Source: Epiperipatus broadwayi (Eukaryota > Onychophora > Udeonychophora > Euonychophora > Peripatidae). Taken from it: a stretch of 64,000 nt of DNA. Each line of letters starts with the position of its first letter. The first letter of the stretch is position 1. The stretch spans positions 560,001-624,000 of the forward strand of contig JAQFVV010006476.1 of NCBI GenBank assembly GCA_028023455.1, read 5' to 3'. The notes beneath the pieces are model-generated. The model was not told the origin of the DNA. It did no database searches and saw only the letters and a list, made by a program, of their open reading frames with translations. Shown here piece after piece: positions 33,955 through 47,113 of this stretch. The position numbers and the translations under genes are program-made.

Positions 33955-34411
33955 TTACAATATTCAAATATAAATAATTCACATATACATCTTCTTTATA
34001 AAACTTTATTTAATAAAAATTTGTATTTGTGTATAAGCTTATTTTTTGAATATTCAAATATATATAACCATACAATTAATACTTATCTATACGTACATAC
34101 TTATGCATAATTATAAAAGAAAGACATTATGTACAATATCCTATCTTATGGATTAATTTAAAAAATACTAATATATATATATATTAAGAATATAAAACAG
34201 TTTATGCAAAAACAATCAAAAATGGAATATGCTAAAAGCTTAATATTTATAAAATTATTAAAAATGTATAAGGATATATAGTTAAGAGTTTATTGAAAAA
34301 TTTGTATTTATTAAAATATAGGATACTGTGTATGTCGTTTATAATTATGTATAAGTATGTACGTATAAGTTGCACTAATTGTATGGTTATATATATTTGA
34401 ATAGTATATAG

Positions 34412-34446
34412 CTCTGATGATAACTGTTAAGCAGTTGAAACCATAA
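34412..34446 (+). ncRNA. Hammerhead-like motif (GACTG family, drifted)
   Basis: CTGATGA (34414-34420), T, AACTG...CAGTT, GAAAC, CATA. The stem II pair change A-T keeps pairing relative to GACTG/CAGTC, suggesting compensation. Confidence 0.42.
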
Positions 34447-34771
34447 ACAAATATAAAGCCATCTTTTTCTAATAGTTCTGGCTTGTGTTTTAGAATTTAG
34501 AGTCCCATGTGATGCCATTATTCCATCTGATTGGCTGTCACATAAGCATTTTTAAAGCGTATCTGTTTGAAGGTGTTTAGCTTTCACGTTATTATATATT
34601 ATCTGTTTACACTTAAATTTAATATATTTACATTTTATCATAACATATATTTTAATAATGTTCCCAATATTAACTTCAAATACAGGAGCATCTTGCCTTA
34701 AGCATAGACAACTATGATTTGTCAATAGCTAATGAGTTTCCAAATATAGTCTATAACACAACAGCTCATCT

Positions 34772-34866
34772 TAATAAACCAATACAATAGTCACAATCAA
34801 TTGTCAAGGCAATCTCGATAGAGGTTGCCTTGACAACAGATTGTTGATATTCTATTGGTTTACTAA
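34772..34866. repeat. Short inverted repeat
   Basis: AATAAACCAATACAATAGTC...TTGTCAAGGCAATCTC is reversed as GAGGTTGCCTTGACAA...TATTGGTTTA, almost without a spacer. Confidence 0.8.
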
Positions 34867-35471
<605 letters not shown>

Positions 35472-35486
35472 TTAAGAAAGGAATGT

Positions 35487-35945
35487 GCCCTGGTGAACAG
35501 GTGACAGGCTCTTTCTTCAAACTGCCTGTGGCAACTCTAAATAAATATGTGCAGCGACACCGTTTAGCTATTTGTCACAAAAATTTTTAGATTGTAGTGT
35601 ATCAGGATCACGACTTATGATATGAAATGTGTCTGTGTGTTTCGTACCTTAACCGGTAACGAAACAAATGTCCAATTTTTCATTTTGTTTTAATTCGGGC
35701 AACACTACTATTGAAATGTTTGAAATGATTGGAATTGTAAACAGCAGTGAAACCATGAATTGTAACAACATTTTCAATTGATTTGCAAGATTTCATGACA
35801 GTAGGGAGAGCTTTAACGAAATATACAAAAATATGAAACACATTTTACGTTATAACTCGTGATGCGGACATGTTGATTCAGAGATGGCAATGTGGACAGC
35901 TTGGAGAGAAAAGTAGTCACTTTTACACAATAACACACTATGTAT
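35487..35945. repeat. R-family palindromic repeat, copy 6
   Basis: Left end GGTGAACAGGTGACAGGCTC, right end AGTAGTCACTTTTACACAAT, with AACAGCAGTGAAACCATGAA in the middle (reverse of the usual orientation). It starts about 135 bp upstream, in transcript terms, of the 35244-35352 exon. Confidence 0.7.
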
Positions 35946-36544
35946 GTACATTTTTATTTCATATGATTTTTTCCTATATGAAAAGTATAGCAACATCTAG
36001 AGTTTAAGAATCATCACAATATCATGCATTCCAACCAGTTATTAAACAAAGACTGCAAAATATTTGTCATAACTCATATATACTGGTCAAAAATAATCAC
36101 CATAAGAATTTATCCCCACCCAGCAATGTATAGGGTCATAACTATGTAAAAAAAAGTCCAGTTTTTTATATATTTAACAACCTGGTTAAGTATAGAAAAC
36201 TAATAAAATAGCAAAAAGTAAATATAATTTAAAATAAACATTATTTCCCTCGATCAAATTTGTAAAATGATAGAACATGGTGAAAAAGTGAAATACGTTT
36301 AACAAGATGATATTTCATAATTCTAATAATTAGGAAGTTAGCAATAAGCAATATATCTGGAAAATTGTGTATTTTTATTCCAGATTTCAGTTTGAGTTTA
36401 ACATCTCAAGACATAGATGGTAAGTTTGATAAAGAAAGTGTAGCAATGAAAATGCTTTTAAAAAAAGTTTTCTACTTGTCATCAGTCACAGACTTAAAAT
36501 GATATGTGTACAATATTACTAGTTAATCTTTAGCAATAATATTA
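35946..36544. other. PARG intron, nothing recognised
   Basis: AT-rich; no supported element. Confidence 0.45.
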
Positions 36545-37620
36545 AATTTACTAATTATATATTGGACTATTTCAATCATCTGGAATTAAATGTTAACTGT
36601 CTAAAAAAATTCAAACTTTCTTTAAACTTTTCAAAAACATTCAACTGTTCATTACAGCAAACAGGTTAATATATAATGCAACATTTCAGGTTATATTACT
36701 TACTTTTTTCTCTTCTTCAAGTATTGCTGGCCTCACCAGTGACAATATTAGCAAGGGAATTGAACCTGGAACCTTTATATTCATGAAAAGGGGAATTTAA
36801 GGTGACATCTCGAACCAATTAGGCTATTCTATCAAAGGCAGTAATCAGTAGAAATTTTATATATTTATTTATAAAGATTCCAATGTCTTCATTTTTTCTC
36901 TAAATGCAAGATAATAATCACAGTTGACTTACGAAGTTATTGCCTTTGACAGAATAATCTAATTAGTTGGAGCATCATCGTAAATTCAGTATTCATGAAT
37001 TTAAAGATCCTAGTTTTGATTCCCATATGTGACTGTCATTGGAAAGACCAGCAAAACCTAAAAAAGAGAATACCACCACTCAAAATGTTAGGTAATATCA
37101 ATTAAATGTATATGATAAATTTAATATATAGGGGATTTGAACTCAGACTTTCACACGACCCTCAACTATCCATGCTATCTCATACTGCTGATACACTTGA
37201 TCACACACATGTCGAAAAGATAAACAATCACCAATATATATATTTAGTGCTAAACCAACACTCGTCAGTTAGTCCAGATTATCATCTCCACACATATATA
37301 CAATCAATGCTCAGCTTATATTAAGATAGCCAATCTTCATACTTTAATAGACAGACTTCGAACCACTCCACCCCACAACTCTTCAGCCATCCATTTTCAT
37401 GGAAAATCAGATGATGGAATGCTCAAAGCTCGCATTGGTGCCAACTCTCTTATCCTACCCATGTTGACCATAAGTCACTCTGACCCCTCATGTACAGGAT
37501 ATAATCCATTTATGTACATTTACGAGAGATGGGCAGACCTTAAGTAAAATTTAAATTTTTCTGAAGACATATAACAATTAATTTTAGATGATAGTAATGA
37601 AGCTGGAAATATAGTACATA
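36545..37620. mobile_element. PLE arm pair related to the 28551 element, interrupted by an X repeat
   Basis: TATATTGGACTATTTCAATC (36558 on) and the following block match the left arm of the 28551-29663 PLE. A reversed tRNA-like/hairpin arm lies at about 36940-37100 (GTTGGAGCATCATCG, AGATCCTAGTTTTGATTCCC), and the arm end resumes at about 37545-37610 after the X repeat. No GIY-YIG frame remains. Confidence 0.65.
37112..37405 (-). repeat. X-family dispersed repeat, copy 2
   Basis: Reverse complement of 10285-10575. On the minus strand it ends with GTCTGAGTTCAAATCCCC, a B-box-like sequence. Confidence 0.65.
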
Positions 37621-39239
37621 TTTCTGCTTCACCTAGTGCCAATGTCATCAGCACTAGTCTGGGTTTAAACCCAACCTTATTAACTGACACCCATCTCATA
37701 ATAGGTGGAAGTATATTTTAATATTATAATCTTGTATATTTTATTCTTATTTTGTGATTAAAACTAACCTTTTATAATAATTATTTATTTTATAATATTT
37801 GTAGAGCTATATTATGTTTATTTTATTAAGTTGGTATTTATATGTACATTAGGGGATCAATTGTATTTTGAAAGTTTCTATTTAAGTTTTAGTCAAATAC
37901 TAAATGTGAAAGTCATTGTACTAAATTCCTAAAATTTTTCTAATCTAAACTTTAATTAAATAGATTTTGTTAGTACAATGACTGATAAACTTAATATGCT
38001 TGTTGTTGTTTTTTTTTAATTAGCAAATCAACCCTTGGGGCATGTTCAGGCAGAGTTATAGATTTTCCCTCCAAGCAGGCACCAACCTCACAGAACTGCT
38101 TAAAGAAATTACAATTGGTGGAGGCCAGTGTAGATTCAATCCGATAGATAAAGATCAGAACATATAAATAGTGAAAAGTTTGATAAGAGAGGGAGTTTTT
38201 ACTGAAGAGTGATTAATCTATATACAAGACATCGTACCTGAAAGAATGGCGGGCTAAAAGATCGACCGTGCTTCCCGGAGCTTTGTCTCACCAGCTCATC
38301 AAGGCCATCCACTGCTGTCAACATCTAGCGGAGCCTATCTGTGTCCAGAAAACCTGCTAATACTCTGACTGTAACTGCCTCTATCAAGCCGTGAAACATT
38401 TCCAATAGGTATTATTATAATCTCGAATAATCTATCAAGATCTCTTCCCATGTATTTTTTATTTTTTTATATATATATGTCTGTGAATCTAATTTTGCTC
38501 TCAAATGATTTCTTTATATTTAATCCTATTCTCATATGCTTTTTAACTTTCTTTTCCTTAATTTCGGTGCGGTCATTTATTTATAGATATTTATGACTTG
38601 ATTATATATATATGTTTTTTTGATTTTATTTATTAATTTGCCAATCTAAGCAAACTGGCGATTTTTAATTTATAAAAATCTTTTCTGTCATTTTTTTTTC
38701 TTCATACAAAGGTTATTAACGTCCCCTTAAAATATATGTAATGCATTATAAATTAATACGTTCGCCAGATTGTTTTATGAATCAACATTGTAGGTTCGTT
38801 TTTTTTTTTAATATAAAAATTGATTTGTTTAACCCGGTGAAAATCCAGAACTTTGGCTAATTAACGCTTTGATATCATATAAAATATTATTTATTCAATT
38901 CTGAAAGAGTGACTTATTAATTGTTTTTCTATGTATAACTGCTATTTCTTTTAGTTTCCATACTCTTAAAATATATGCTTTAATATTTTCCGTTATTATA
39001 AAACCAACGAAGGTGGGATTGATTTGTTTTAAATGGTAGGAAAGGGAAGGGGGAAATCTTAATGTTTCTATTATTAATTAGAATCCTAACGTATGTGAAA
39101 TATTCTCCCTATATATATATATATTATAAATGCATTGCGTGTTATAGTATTTCAAATAAGGGTCATTTATTTTGAAGCTGTAAATTTATTCAATGTTTTT
39201 AATGACATCCATTCATTATTGCGTTTCTGACATTTAGCC
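37621..39239. other. PARG intron, with a less AT-rich block
   Basis: At about 38030-38400 the sequence becomes clearly less AT-rich (CCCTCCAAGCAGGCACCAAC, CGTGCTTCCCGGAGCTTTG), like decayed coding or retroelement sequence. No protein family is recognised in any frame I read. Confidence 0.4.
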
Positions 39240-39600
39240 GGTCTTTGTGTTTACGTGCTTCTAATCTGGGAGTTGCGACAAGTTCGAACTCATAGATTTC
39301 TTATATCTCGTTCCATTGATAGTTGAGCTATCTGGAACCACTTTCTTCATATAAAATGCATCTAGCTGTGACCCATAAGTTTGGCACACGCTATGCCCAT
39401 CTACTCACTTCATATATAAAAGGCCTCTCACATTGGTTATACCAGCAAAAGTCTGGGCCACGCCATGCCTATCCGTTTTTCTCTAAGCACCACCCAAGAA
39501 GGGGGTGTGAGATTTCGTTTTTCATCCAGAAGCACGACCTTTTTCCTCGTAGTTATTTTTAGGCTATTATGTCAGCACCGCAAACTTCTTCGTATTATTA
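39240..39600 (+). other. Less AT-rich block with TATA-like box and internal repeat
   Basis: ATATAAAAGG at about 39413 resembles a TATA box. GGCACACGCTATGCCCATC upstream and GGCCACGCCATGCCTATC downstream are similar. It could be an LTR or retroelement promoter fragment; nothing confirms it. A 79-codon frame (39323-39562) has no recognised family. Confidence 0.3.
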
Positions 39601-40369
39601 CTTCTTTTGCTTCATGACCCCGTTTTAATGCTATAATATTAAAATTAAGCTTTGTTTAAGATATATATATATAAAGGCCAATTACTTTTATTATTTAAGT
39701 TTATTTCAATCTTATTCAGTCCCACCATCGTAATTTATATATCTATTTAAGAGTATCTATGTGCCTTGGGGAAAAATAAAGCGTTCGTTTTACTATTGTT
39801 AAATAATTTTTCATTGGATATTTTGTCATCTAATCAAATGTCATTTTCAAATGTGTTTTTCAAATGTATCCTATTTATTTTCATGACCTCGATGGCGTGA
39901 AAATGATTTATCTTATATCTGTAATGAATCTCAGAACGCTCCCCTATCATATGTTAGTCACCACGTTTCAGAACCATAACCCAAAGCGTTAATGGCAATT
40001 TTATGTAATCCTTTGTAATAATAAATTGGCATCTTAATATTAGACCCACCAAAGATGTGTGTTTATTTATAATATATCATTTAGCTAATAAAGAGCATAT
40101 GAGAAATAATAGCGTGAATGACACTATGTAATCGCTTGCTCATTCACACACACACTAACATAATTTATTTATAAATGTATATAACTAATTTTTCATTATA
40201 TTAAAATATATTTTGTCTAACTTATTTGAGTAGTTCGAATTCCTTCCTCTTTCCTCCACTTCCACTTAGGTATATTTTAATTAGTCATAGTAAATAAATG
40301 TCTCATTGTCTTCTCCGCTCTCCTAGTCGGCCGGATTAAAATTAATTCTCATGTGCCATCACTATTATG
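39601..40369. other. PARG intron, nothing recognised
   Basis: AT-rich; no supported element. Confidence 0.4.
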
Positions 40370-40560
40370 TTGTTCATTAGGTGTTTGATCTGGGGCTTAG
40401 AAGGTGGGTTCGAATCCAGGCTGGTCCCTGACCTAAATCTTGGGCTTGACTGGGTTTGAAGTACATTTTGTGTGTTCCAGCTCATGTTAGATGGATAGAC
40501 ATGTTTTGACCGGTACAGTAATAGTCCAAATATAATTACAACATGTCATTAACAAAACTC
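40370..40560 (+). mobile_element. Possible tRNA-derived SINE fragment
   Basis: GTGGGTTCGAATCCAGGC (B box at about 40406-40417) follows a weak A-box-like GTTGTTCATTAGGTGTTTG, then GTGTTCCAGCTCATGTTAGA. No poly-A tail is obvious. Confidence 0.45.
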
Positions 40561-41348
40561 TGAGACCAAACAAAGAGTTTTTTCATTCTGGTTATATATT
40601 TATAAACCAAACATCAAGGTTATTATCAACATATTTTTTTCCTGATCCTCAACTCTACTGAAAAGTTTACATAATAACTTAATTATCAAGTATTTTGTCA
40701 ACCAGATGGGAGCTCACAGAAACATTTTTATTTCCTGCTATTCTCATTACTAAACACACAAGCAGAAGTAGTTTCATTTGATATAACAGTCATACTCAAA
40801 TCTTATAAGAAACAGATAAAATGTGGACCCAATATAAGACCCTTCTCTCACTAAATGATGAACAAAACTTGTATCAAAATCTTTTGTGTGTTTACATTCA
40901 CGTTAGTGACATTTATTTACAATCCAGATACATGTAAAACATCATCACCTAGTCATTAACGAGATACCCATTTTACATTCACTAGCAGGTGTTTTTACCT
41001 GAGATTTGTTGTGGCTGCCTTATCTGGGGAAAAAAATTCTAAAACTTCTTGTGACTTGAAAAAAAAAATCAATCATTATATCTAAATTTAAGATTATTGC
41101 AGATTGATGTAATGACCGCTAGATTATGAGGTTCTATATACCTATGTGATAATTAAATTTTCTTAATTGCTAATTTACATCCATAAAATATCAACTCACT
41201 TGAATATATTCATATATTTTATTCATATTATTTTTCTCTTTAAAAACATACAAACTTAAAGTATTTTTCTTTTTTTTTTATATTTTTTTTATTAAAACAT
41301 TGCCTTATATATATATAAAAGAAAAAAAATGATTAATAAATTTTTTAC
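40561..41348. other. PARG intron, nothing recognised
   Basis: AT-rich; no supported element. Confidence 0.4.
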
Positions 41349-41427
41349 CTTGGAATTTGGTCTACATGATTTCCAGCCCAAATGAAAGAATTTGCATAAC
41401 CTTCGTAGTCATTATATCTTTCACACC
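41349..41427 (-). CDS. PARG: PARG exon (YxxYxGYA segment)
   Basis: Acceptor TTTTAAG, donor AAG|GTAAAA; 79 bp, phase 1 in, phase 2 out. With one base from the exon at 56298 it encodes GCERYNDYEGYANSFIWAGN then HVDQIPR. The family reads '[24 protein letters not shown]'. The tyrosine-rich YNDYEGYA matches the YSEYTGYA loop whose tyrosines contact the ADP-ribose in vertebrate PARG. The segment before the next exon is shorter than in human PARG. Confidence 0.94.
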
Positions 41428-41529
41428 CTTAAAATAAAATTAATTAATTTTATTAATGAAGATTATTAGTGAAATTAATGATAAAAATTAAAGTGTAATA
41501 TAAATATCATACTCAATATAATTTATTTA

Positions 41530-42000
41530 GGGTATGGATATTTTTTATTAGATAGCTTAACTATTAACAAAATATTATAACTTGTAGAAATTCCAATAAG
41601 GAGATAGAATCACCCGTGACTTTATTAAACCCTTCAGTTCTGCCACTGTAGACATAAAATTAGGCAATCTAATGATATGGTTCATAATTTGTATTTGACC
41701 TCATTTACAAGGATTTGTTAAATTCCATTTATGAAGTAGATGAGCAAAACGATTTGGAGCTATCTTGAATCTGTTAATGAGATTCCAGTTGTGTCTATTA
41801 AGATTATTTCTAATTGGTTTTATTATTGGATCTGCAAAAAAAAAAAGTTTAGAACCTCATAAGAATTCCATTTTTTATACCATAATTTTTTGATTATATA
41901 GTCTTGGTTGAACATCCAAAAAGAGGATCTCGATTTAAATCTTAGATAATGAAATTGTATCTTGAATTATTGGTAATTCCAATAGCTTTTTATTTCCAAT
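41530..42000 (+). repeat. Z-family dispersed repeat, copy 2 (no SINE)
   Basis: CTATTAACAAAATATTATAA, then GTAGAAATTCCAATAAGGAG, GAATCTGTTAATGAGATTCC, and CCTCATAAGAATTCCATTTT, all in the same order as copy 1. It provides the unoccupied site for the SINE at 12713. Confidence 0.7.
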
Positions 42001-42599
42001 ATTAATTTTATTACAATACACAATCTTAACAAACATTAATAACAAATAAGATTATCGTAACAGTTTATAATTTTTTCCTGGAGATTATTGGCTATTTTTT
42101 TATTTATTTCGTTTTTTTCATTCACTATTTTTCATAATTCACTCACATTTAGATAATGGCAAATCAACCTATCTTAAACACTTTCTTTTATATCATTTCC
42201 AATGTGTCAGTACTTATTCTCTTTTCTTATTTCATTTTATTACTTATAATGCACTTTTATTTTTAATTTAATAATACACCATAATTTTTCCATTTATTAC
42301 GCCATTTTTTTTCCCTTCTTGGATATTCCATGATTCCAATGAATGACGAATGACAATACCACAATCTCCATACATAACCAACTCATCAAATCACACAGAA
42401 AAATCATTTAATATAATTAACACCTACGTCAATAAATTTTCCAATAAGTCTTAACATCACACAGTTTCCAAAATTATTAGATGAAAAAAAAATTGTAAAG
42501 TTTCGTCAATTACATTTAACTGTGCGTCTGTAGTCATAGATTAGACAGTCATAAACTATATATATGGTCCCATTGATTCAATAATTGTCTACATCTATA
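42001..42599. other. PARG intron, nothing recognised
   Basis: AT-rich; no supported element. Confidence 0.4.
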
Positions 42600-42960
42600 T
42601 AGACTAAGACTAATATGTTCTATTTATATAGCAGATAAATGCAACAGTCTAGGTTGTTCTGAATCTATTGATGAGACTCCAGATGCTACTAGGAAGATCA
42701 AATCCAGATAGGTTCACTATAGGATTTAGAAAAATATATTTTTTGTTTGGAACCTCATAAGAATTCTATTTTTTATAACGTTTCTTCAATTGCAAATGCT
42801 TGATTCAATATAAAAAAAATAAGGGATCTTGATTTGAGTCTTATATAATGAAATTATTTCGTGAGTTATTGGCAAAACAGAAGGACTCAATAAACTCATT
42901 CGAGAGTTTATCTCCTAAATGGAATCTCTACAAGTTCCTTTATGATATTTTACAAATAGT
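42600..42960 (+). repeat. Z-family dispersed repeat, copy 3
   Basis: GGTTGTTCTGAATCTATTGA, GAGACTCCAGATG, AGGAAGATCAAATCCAG and CCTCATAAGAATTCTATTTT follow the Z order. The right end (TCCTAAATGGAATCTCTACA) resembles the reversed start of copies 1-2, suggesting terminal inverted repeats. Confidence 0.65.
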
Positions 42961-43619
42961 CAAGCTTTTTTAAAAAACATTCATACACTAAATAAATGAA
43001 TTATATTTAACTTTTCATTTTATGAAATAATTTCAGAACTTTAGGTTAAATATATTAATTTTTATCTTACATTATATAAATACAATCATTTTAAAAGTGG
43101 ATATTTTTTTATAAGCACCAAAAAATCCTGATACCCTAAACATGCAATTTGCTTTCCTCATTACTTTTCCTTTTTATTTTTTTAGTAGGATTTTGCAAAT
43201 AATGAAAAATACAAATCAGTTTCTACGATATAGTTCAAACGAATCACAAAGGAGCAACTATTACTATATATAATTAAATTACTGCTAAAGTTCACACTTA
43301 ATCTTTAATATCAAATTAAGTTTCGCAAATCTATTTAAATAGAAACCGAGATGTTTGATGTCATCTCTATTAGAATCCCAAGCAGCTGAGGACATTCGGT
43401 TTGACTGACAAAAACACGCCCTACAAGAGGTTTAATTGATTTTTCATCAAATGTTGCCATATATAACAGTGTATGTTTCTACAAATTTCCATTAAGAATG
43501 TAAATAAATAACATTAGTATATATGTACAATGGATTAGTATTTCATATTACATTAAAACCATGTTTTTTTTTCCTTCTGAGAATTTATATTTATATTTGT
43601 TTTGTCATAAATACTTTAT
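42961..43619. other. PARG intron, nothing recognised
   Basis: AT-rich; no supported element. Confidence 0.4.
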
Positions 43620-45000
43620 ATATATTGTGACAGTCTTAAATGACTGGCACAAAGATGGCTGCAAGCATAGTTGCAGCCTGAATAAACATATATATATAAA
43701 AGAAATAATAAAAGGTTGGTCTGTGTAAGTATACTTTCTCTTCGTTTGCTCACGAAATATATTTTAAATTAAAAAAAAGATAAATGGTGACGATACATTT
43801 TAAATGTACAATCATATACATTTAAAGTGAAATGCATATTTTTTTTCTGTTTTAATAAATGTATCATTTTGATATGGTGGAAAGGATATAAAATTATACT
43901 GGGAAAGTTAAATGTAAATAACCCAGCAACTAAATATGTTTTCTTTTTAAATTATCAAATTTCGATGTATATTTTTATTTTTGGATTACGTGTTGAAAAT
44001 AAATTTATGTACATAGTTTTTAAAATAATGTTAACCTTGTTACAACACATAATCTTTATAAATTTTTTGTTTTCTTTGTTAATTATGGTTTTAATGACCG
44101 CAGGCAAGCCAGTGATTTCTCTCTTTTGTTATAGTATTTTTAGAGAAATTGTAAAAGCATATGAATAGTCATTCGGCCCGACACCTGCAGATTAAAAATT
44201 AATTAAAACATGGGATAGGAATGTAAATTGCTAATGGTCTAAAAGAAAATTCCTAAACAGATTTAAAAAGATAAAAAGAGTTTGAATTAAACTAATTAAA
44301 AAAAAATCGAAAACAGCAATAGTTTGTAGAGGGGACCCTGTAATGAAAAGGATTTATATGCGTGCTGATCAGGTGATATAGGGGATTATTAATTGATTCG
44401 TTCATTCAGTGAGACATATTGAATTCAGTCGAGTTGAAGGCAGGGAGAAAAATTTCAAAGTCAGTGCAAGCTGTAATCATGTCTAATCCGAAGAAATAAA
44501 GAACTGCAAATAGAAATCTATAAAGGAATCAGGAATGTAATCAGAAAAGTTTGCTGAAGAAACAGATTTGAGGGAATCATTAAAAAATATCGCCAGTTAT
44601 TTAAAGAATTAATAAAATAATTTCAATGAGAAACCATCATAACGTGCAGTAATTTGAAATAGAAGTTGAAGACGTCTAACCACAGCCAGAAGATGCAGTT
44701 AAAAATCACTTAAAACCGAAGTTCAGCACAAAAATGGAAAGAATAAAATCAAGACTGAATAGTATGGTCCCAGTGAACATGGAGTAGAGGACCTGCTTTG
44801 GTGCATTCACACTGCTCAAGACCTATGTAACCACCAAGTTATGTGACTCTCTGTCCAATCGAAAAATGTAGCTGCCTACGAACTATTCTGCCTGCCATCC
44901 ATAGAAGAGACCTCTTCAGTTGCCTGCTCAAGATGTATATATCTCCTTCAGAAGCCCTCAGCCCAGAAGAAAACGAAATCTACGGGAAGTAAAACCCTTT
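43620..45000 (+). mobile_element. Possible LTR-retrotransposon remnant
   Basis: TGTGACAGTCTTAAATGACT begins an LTR-like stretch with AATAAACA and ends in an A-rich region followed by ATGGTGACGATAC (43785 on), which could be a primer-binding site. Downstream, 44300-45000 is less AT-rich but broken in all frames. The protein is not identifiable, so the call is tentative. Confidence 0.28.
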
Positions 45001-47113
45001 ATAATTCTCAATATAATTATTTTTTATGTGTGTGTGATTTAAATATTTTTACAAATGATTTGTTTTCATTTTTATTATTATAGATATAATCAGATATTGA
45101 AAATTTACGTAGTCTTTTATATGTATTTGACCAATGATTTTATTATTATTATTATTTCTATACGTGATTCAATAGATTTTATTACCAAGATCAATTTTAG
45201 TATATTATGGATGTTTTAGATTAATGATTTAAGGGAGGTGGATTACTCGTAAAGTTAGATACACACAAGTGGGAGGCATTAGCCTGTTTGCCCATTTTAG
45301 TTTTATTTTATTACATAAATATCCGCTACAGGAAGGATTAATTTACAGTCAATAACTGTCCTTTTCTTTAAGAATGTATCGTATAAAGAAATGGGCCATT
45401 AAATCTACCTTCCCAGATAGTTGAAAGGCTATGGAGTGAGTGCGTTCATTTATAAATAACTGCAGGATTCAATACGTTATAATCTACCGCAAATTCATTT
45501 CGATTAGTATAAATTTATTCCATCCGCTACATGCAGTATAATAATGATAGTACTAGTAAAAAAAAAAAAAAATAAGGGAATAAATAAGTCTATTAGTTCC
45601 TTGTTTGGATGATCCGCTACGGGCAGGATTGATTGAGGAACTCTCTTATTCAAATATAAATTGCAGTTAAATAATAACACCAGATAATAAATCTTTATTA
45701 AATTAAAAAAAAAGACAGAGGGTTATTTAATGAAACATGTATCTACCATGGATCGTATATATATTAAAATCACGTATAGAATATATCCTATCAAATGCTG
45801 TAGAGTGTGCAAACAAAGATGAAACTTAGACCATCCTATCCCATGGGGTAAATACTTAATGATTTTAAATTGGGGTTTTTGATTAAAATTTCATAGTGTG
45901 TTTCGTAGTGATATATTTTTGTTATTTATTTGTAATATTATAAAATTTAGGGCTAAATAAATGCGGAGATAAAATATTAAAATTTCAATGTTATGCTGTG
46001 TAATTAGTTAAGATTTTATCGTTTATCCTCCTTTATTAGCTAAGCAACAAACCAATTTCCCGAGATAAAGAGTCGATGAGCTAGCCTGGGATTAATCTCT
46101 ATCGAGACATAGAGTAATTCGTTAGAATATCCATCTTTCTAGTGATGTATTAAGTAAAGCATCTATATTATTGATTTTATTAAGTCAAAAAGAAACTAAC
46201 CCTTATTTAAATTATGCAGTCATATCCCTCTGGGGAAGGAGCAATCTTTTCTCAGAGATGGCGCGTAAAGGTCTTGGTGAACCGGATCTTTCAAAGGTAT
46301 GAGTGTAGTAATTTACTTTTATGATGCAATTCTAGAAAATAATAAATGATAGTGTCTAACTGAATACCTATAATCGTTGCTCTGTTACATAACACGCATT
46401 CCTTGCTCAATGTGTGTAGATACGTAAGAGGCGTAAACGGACCGGTACAATATATATATTTTAACACTTCTGACAGAGTTTAATATTGTTAATGCAAAAG
46501 TTGTGAGATTTTTCCAATCATTATGTTGATTAGAATTTATACGAATCATTATTCTAACATTTTTTTTCTTTTGTTGGATTTTTTAAATTAAAAAACAAAT
46601 ATTACCTTGGTTGCCCACATTCTCAGAATCTAATTCATTTTTTTTATTATTTTCTGTGGAGGAGATTCACAATATTTTGTTACTTTGAGCAAAGTAGAAA
46701 ATAGTCATTTAGTAGCTGTAAATTAGATGCAAACCAAATGGTCCAGTCTATATATTTCTTTGCAGGCATACTCTTGCAATATAATGATCTCAAATGGTAA
46801 AAAACAATGACATATTATTTTTAAAAAATAGTTTTGTCAAATTTCTAAAGTACAGTTTCAGTTATAGTTCTGTGATACCAAAGCTGACAACTCAAATAAT
46901 AATTGTGATTTTTGAAAATATGACAAAATAAAAGACAAATATTGATTACTGGCTACTAAATTGATTTATCGTAATTCTCAATATGTAAAGCAGAATTCAA
47001 TCCAAGACTGCCATCAATATTCATTTAAGTTTCATTATATTTGTAAACATAATCGTGTTCAACCACTAAACATCACATGATCACTATCTCTTATACTAGC
47101 ACATAAATGTTAT
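45001..47113. other. PARG intron with a recurring short motif
   Basis: Variants of ATCCGCTAC...CAGGATT occur near 45322, 45533 and 45611, possibly repeats of a larger decayed element. Nothing else is recognised. Confidence 0.4.

Larger units (their letters stand above)
33904..34446. repeat. Inverted repeat pair with hammerhead-like motifs in both arms
   Basis: The stretch at about 34035-34110 (ATATATAACCATACAATTA, ACGTACATACTTAT) recurs reversed at about 34330-34410. A motif on minus (33925-33954) lies outside the left arm and one on plus (34412-34446) outside the right. It likely represents the inverted pseudo-LTRs of the PLE at 32930-33780. Confidence 0.7.
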
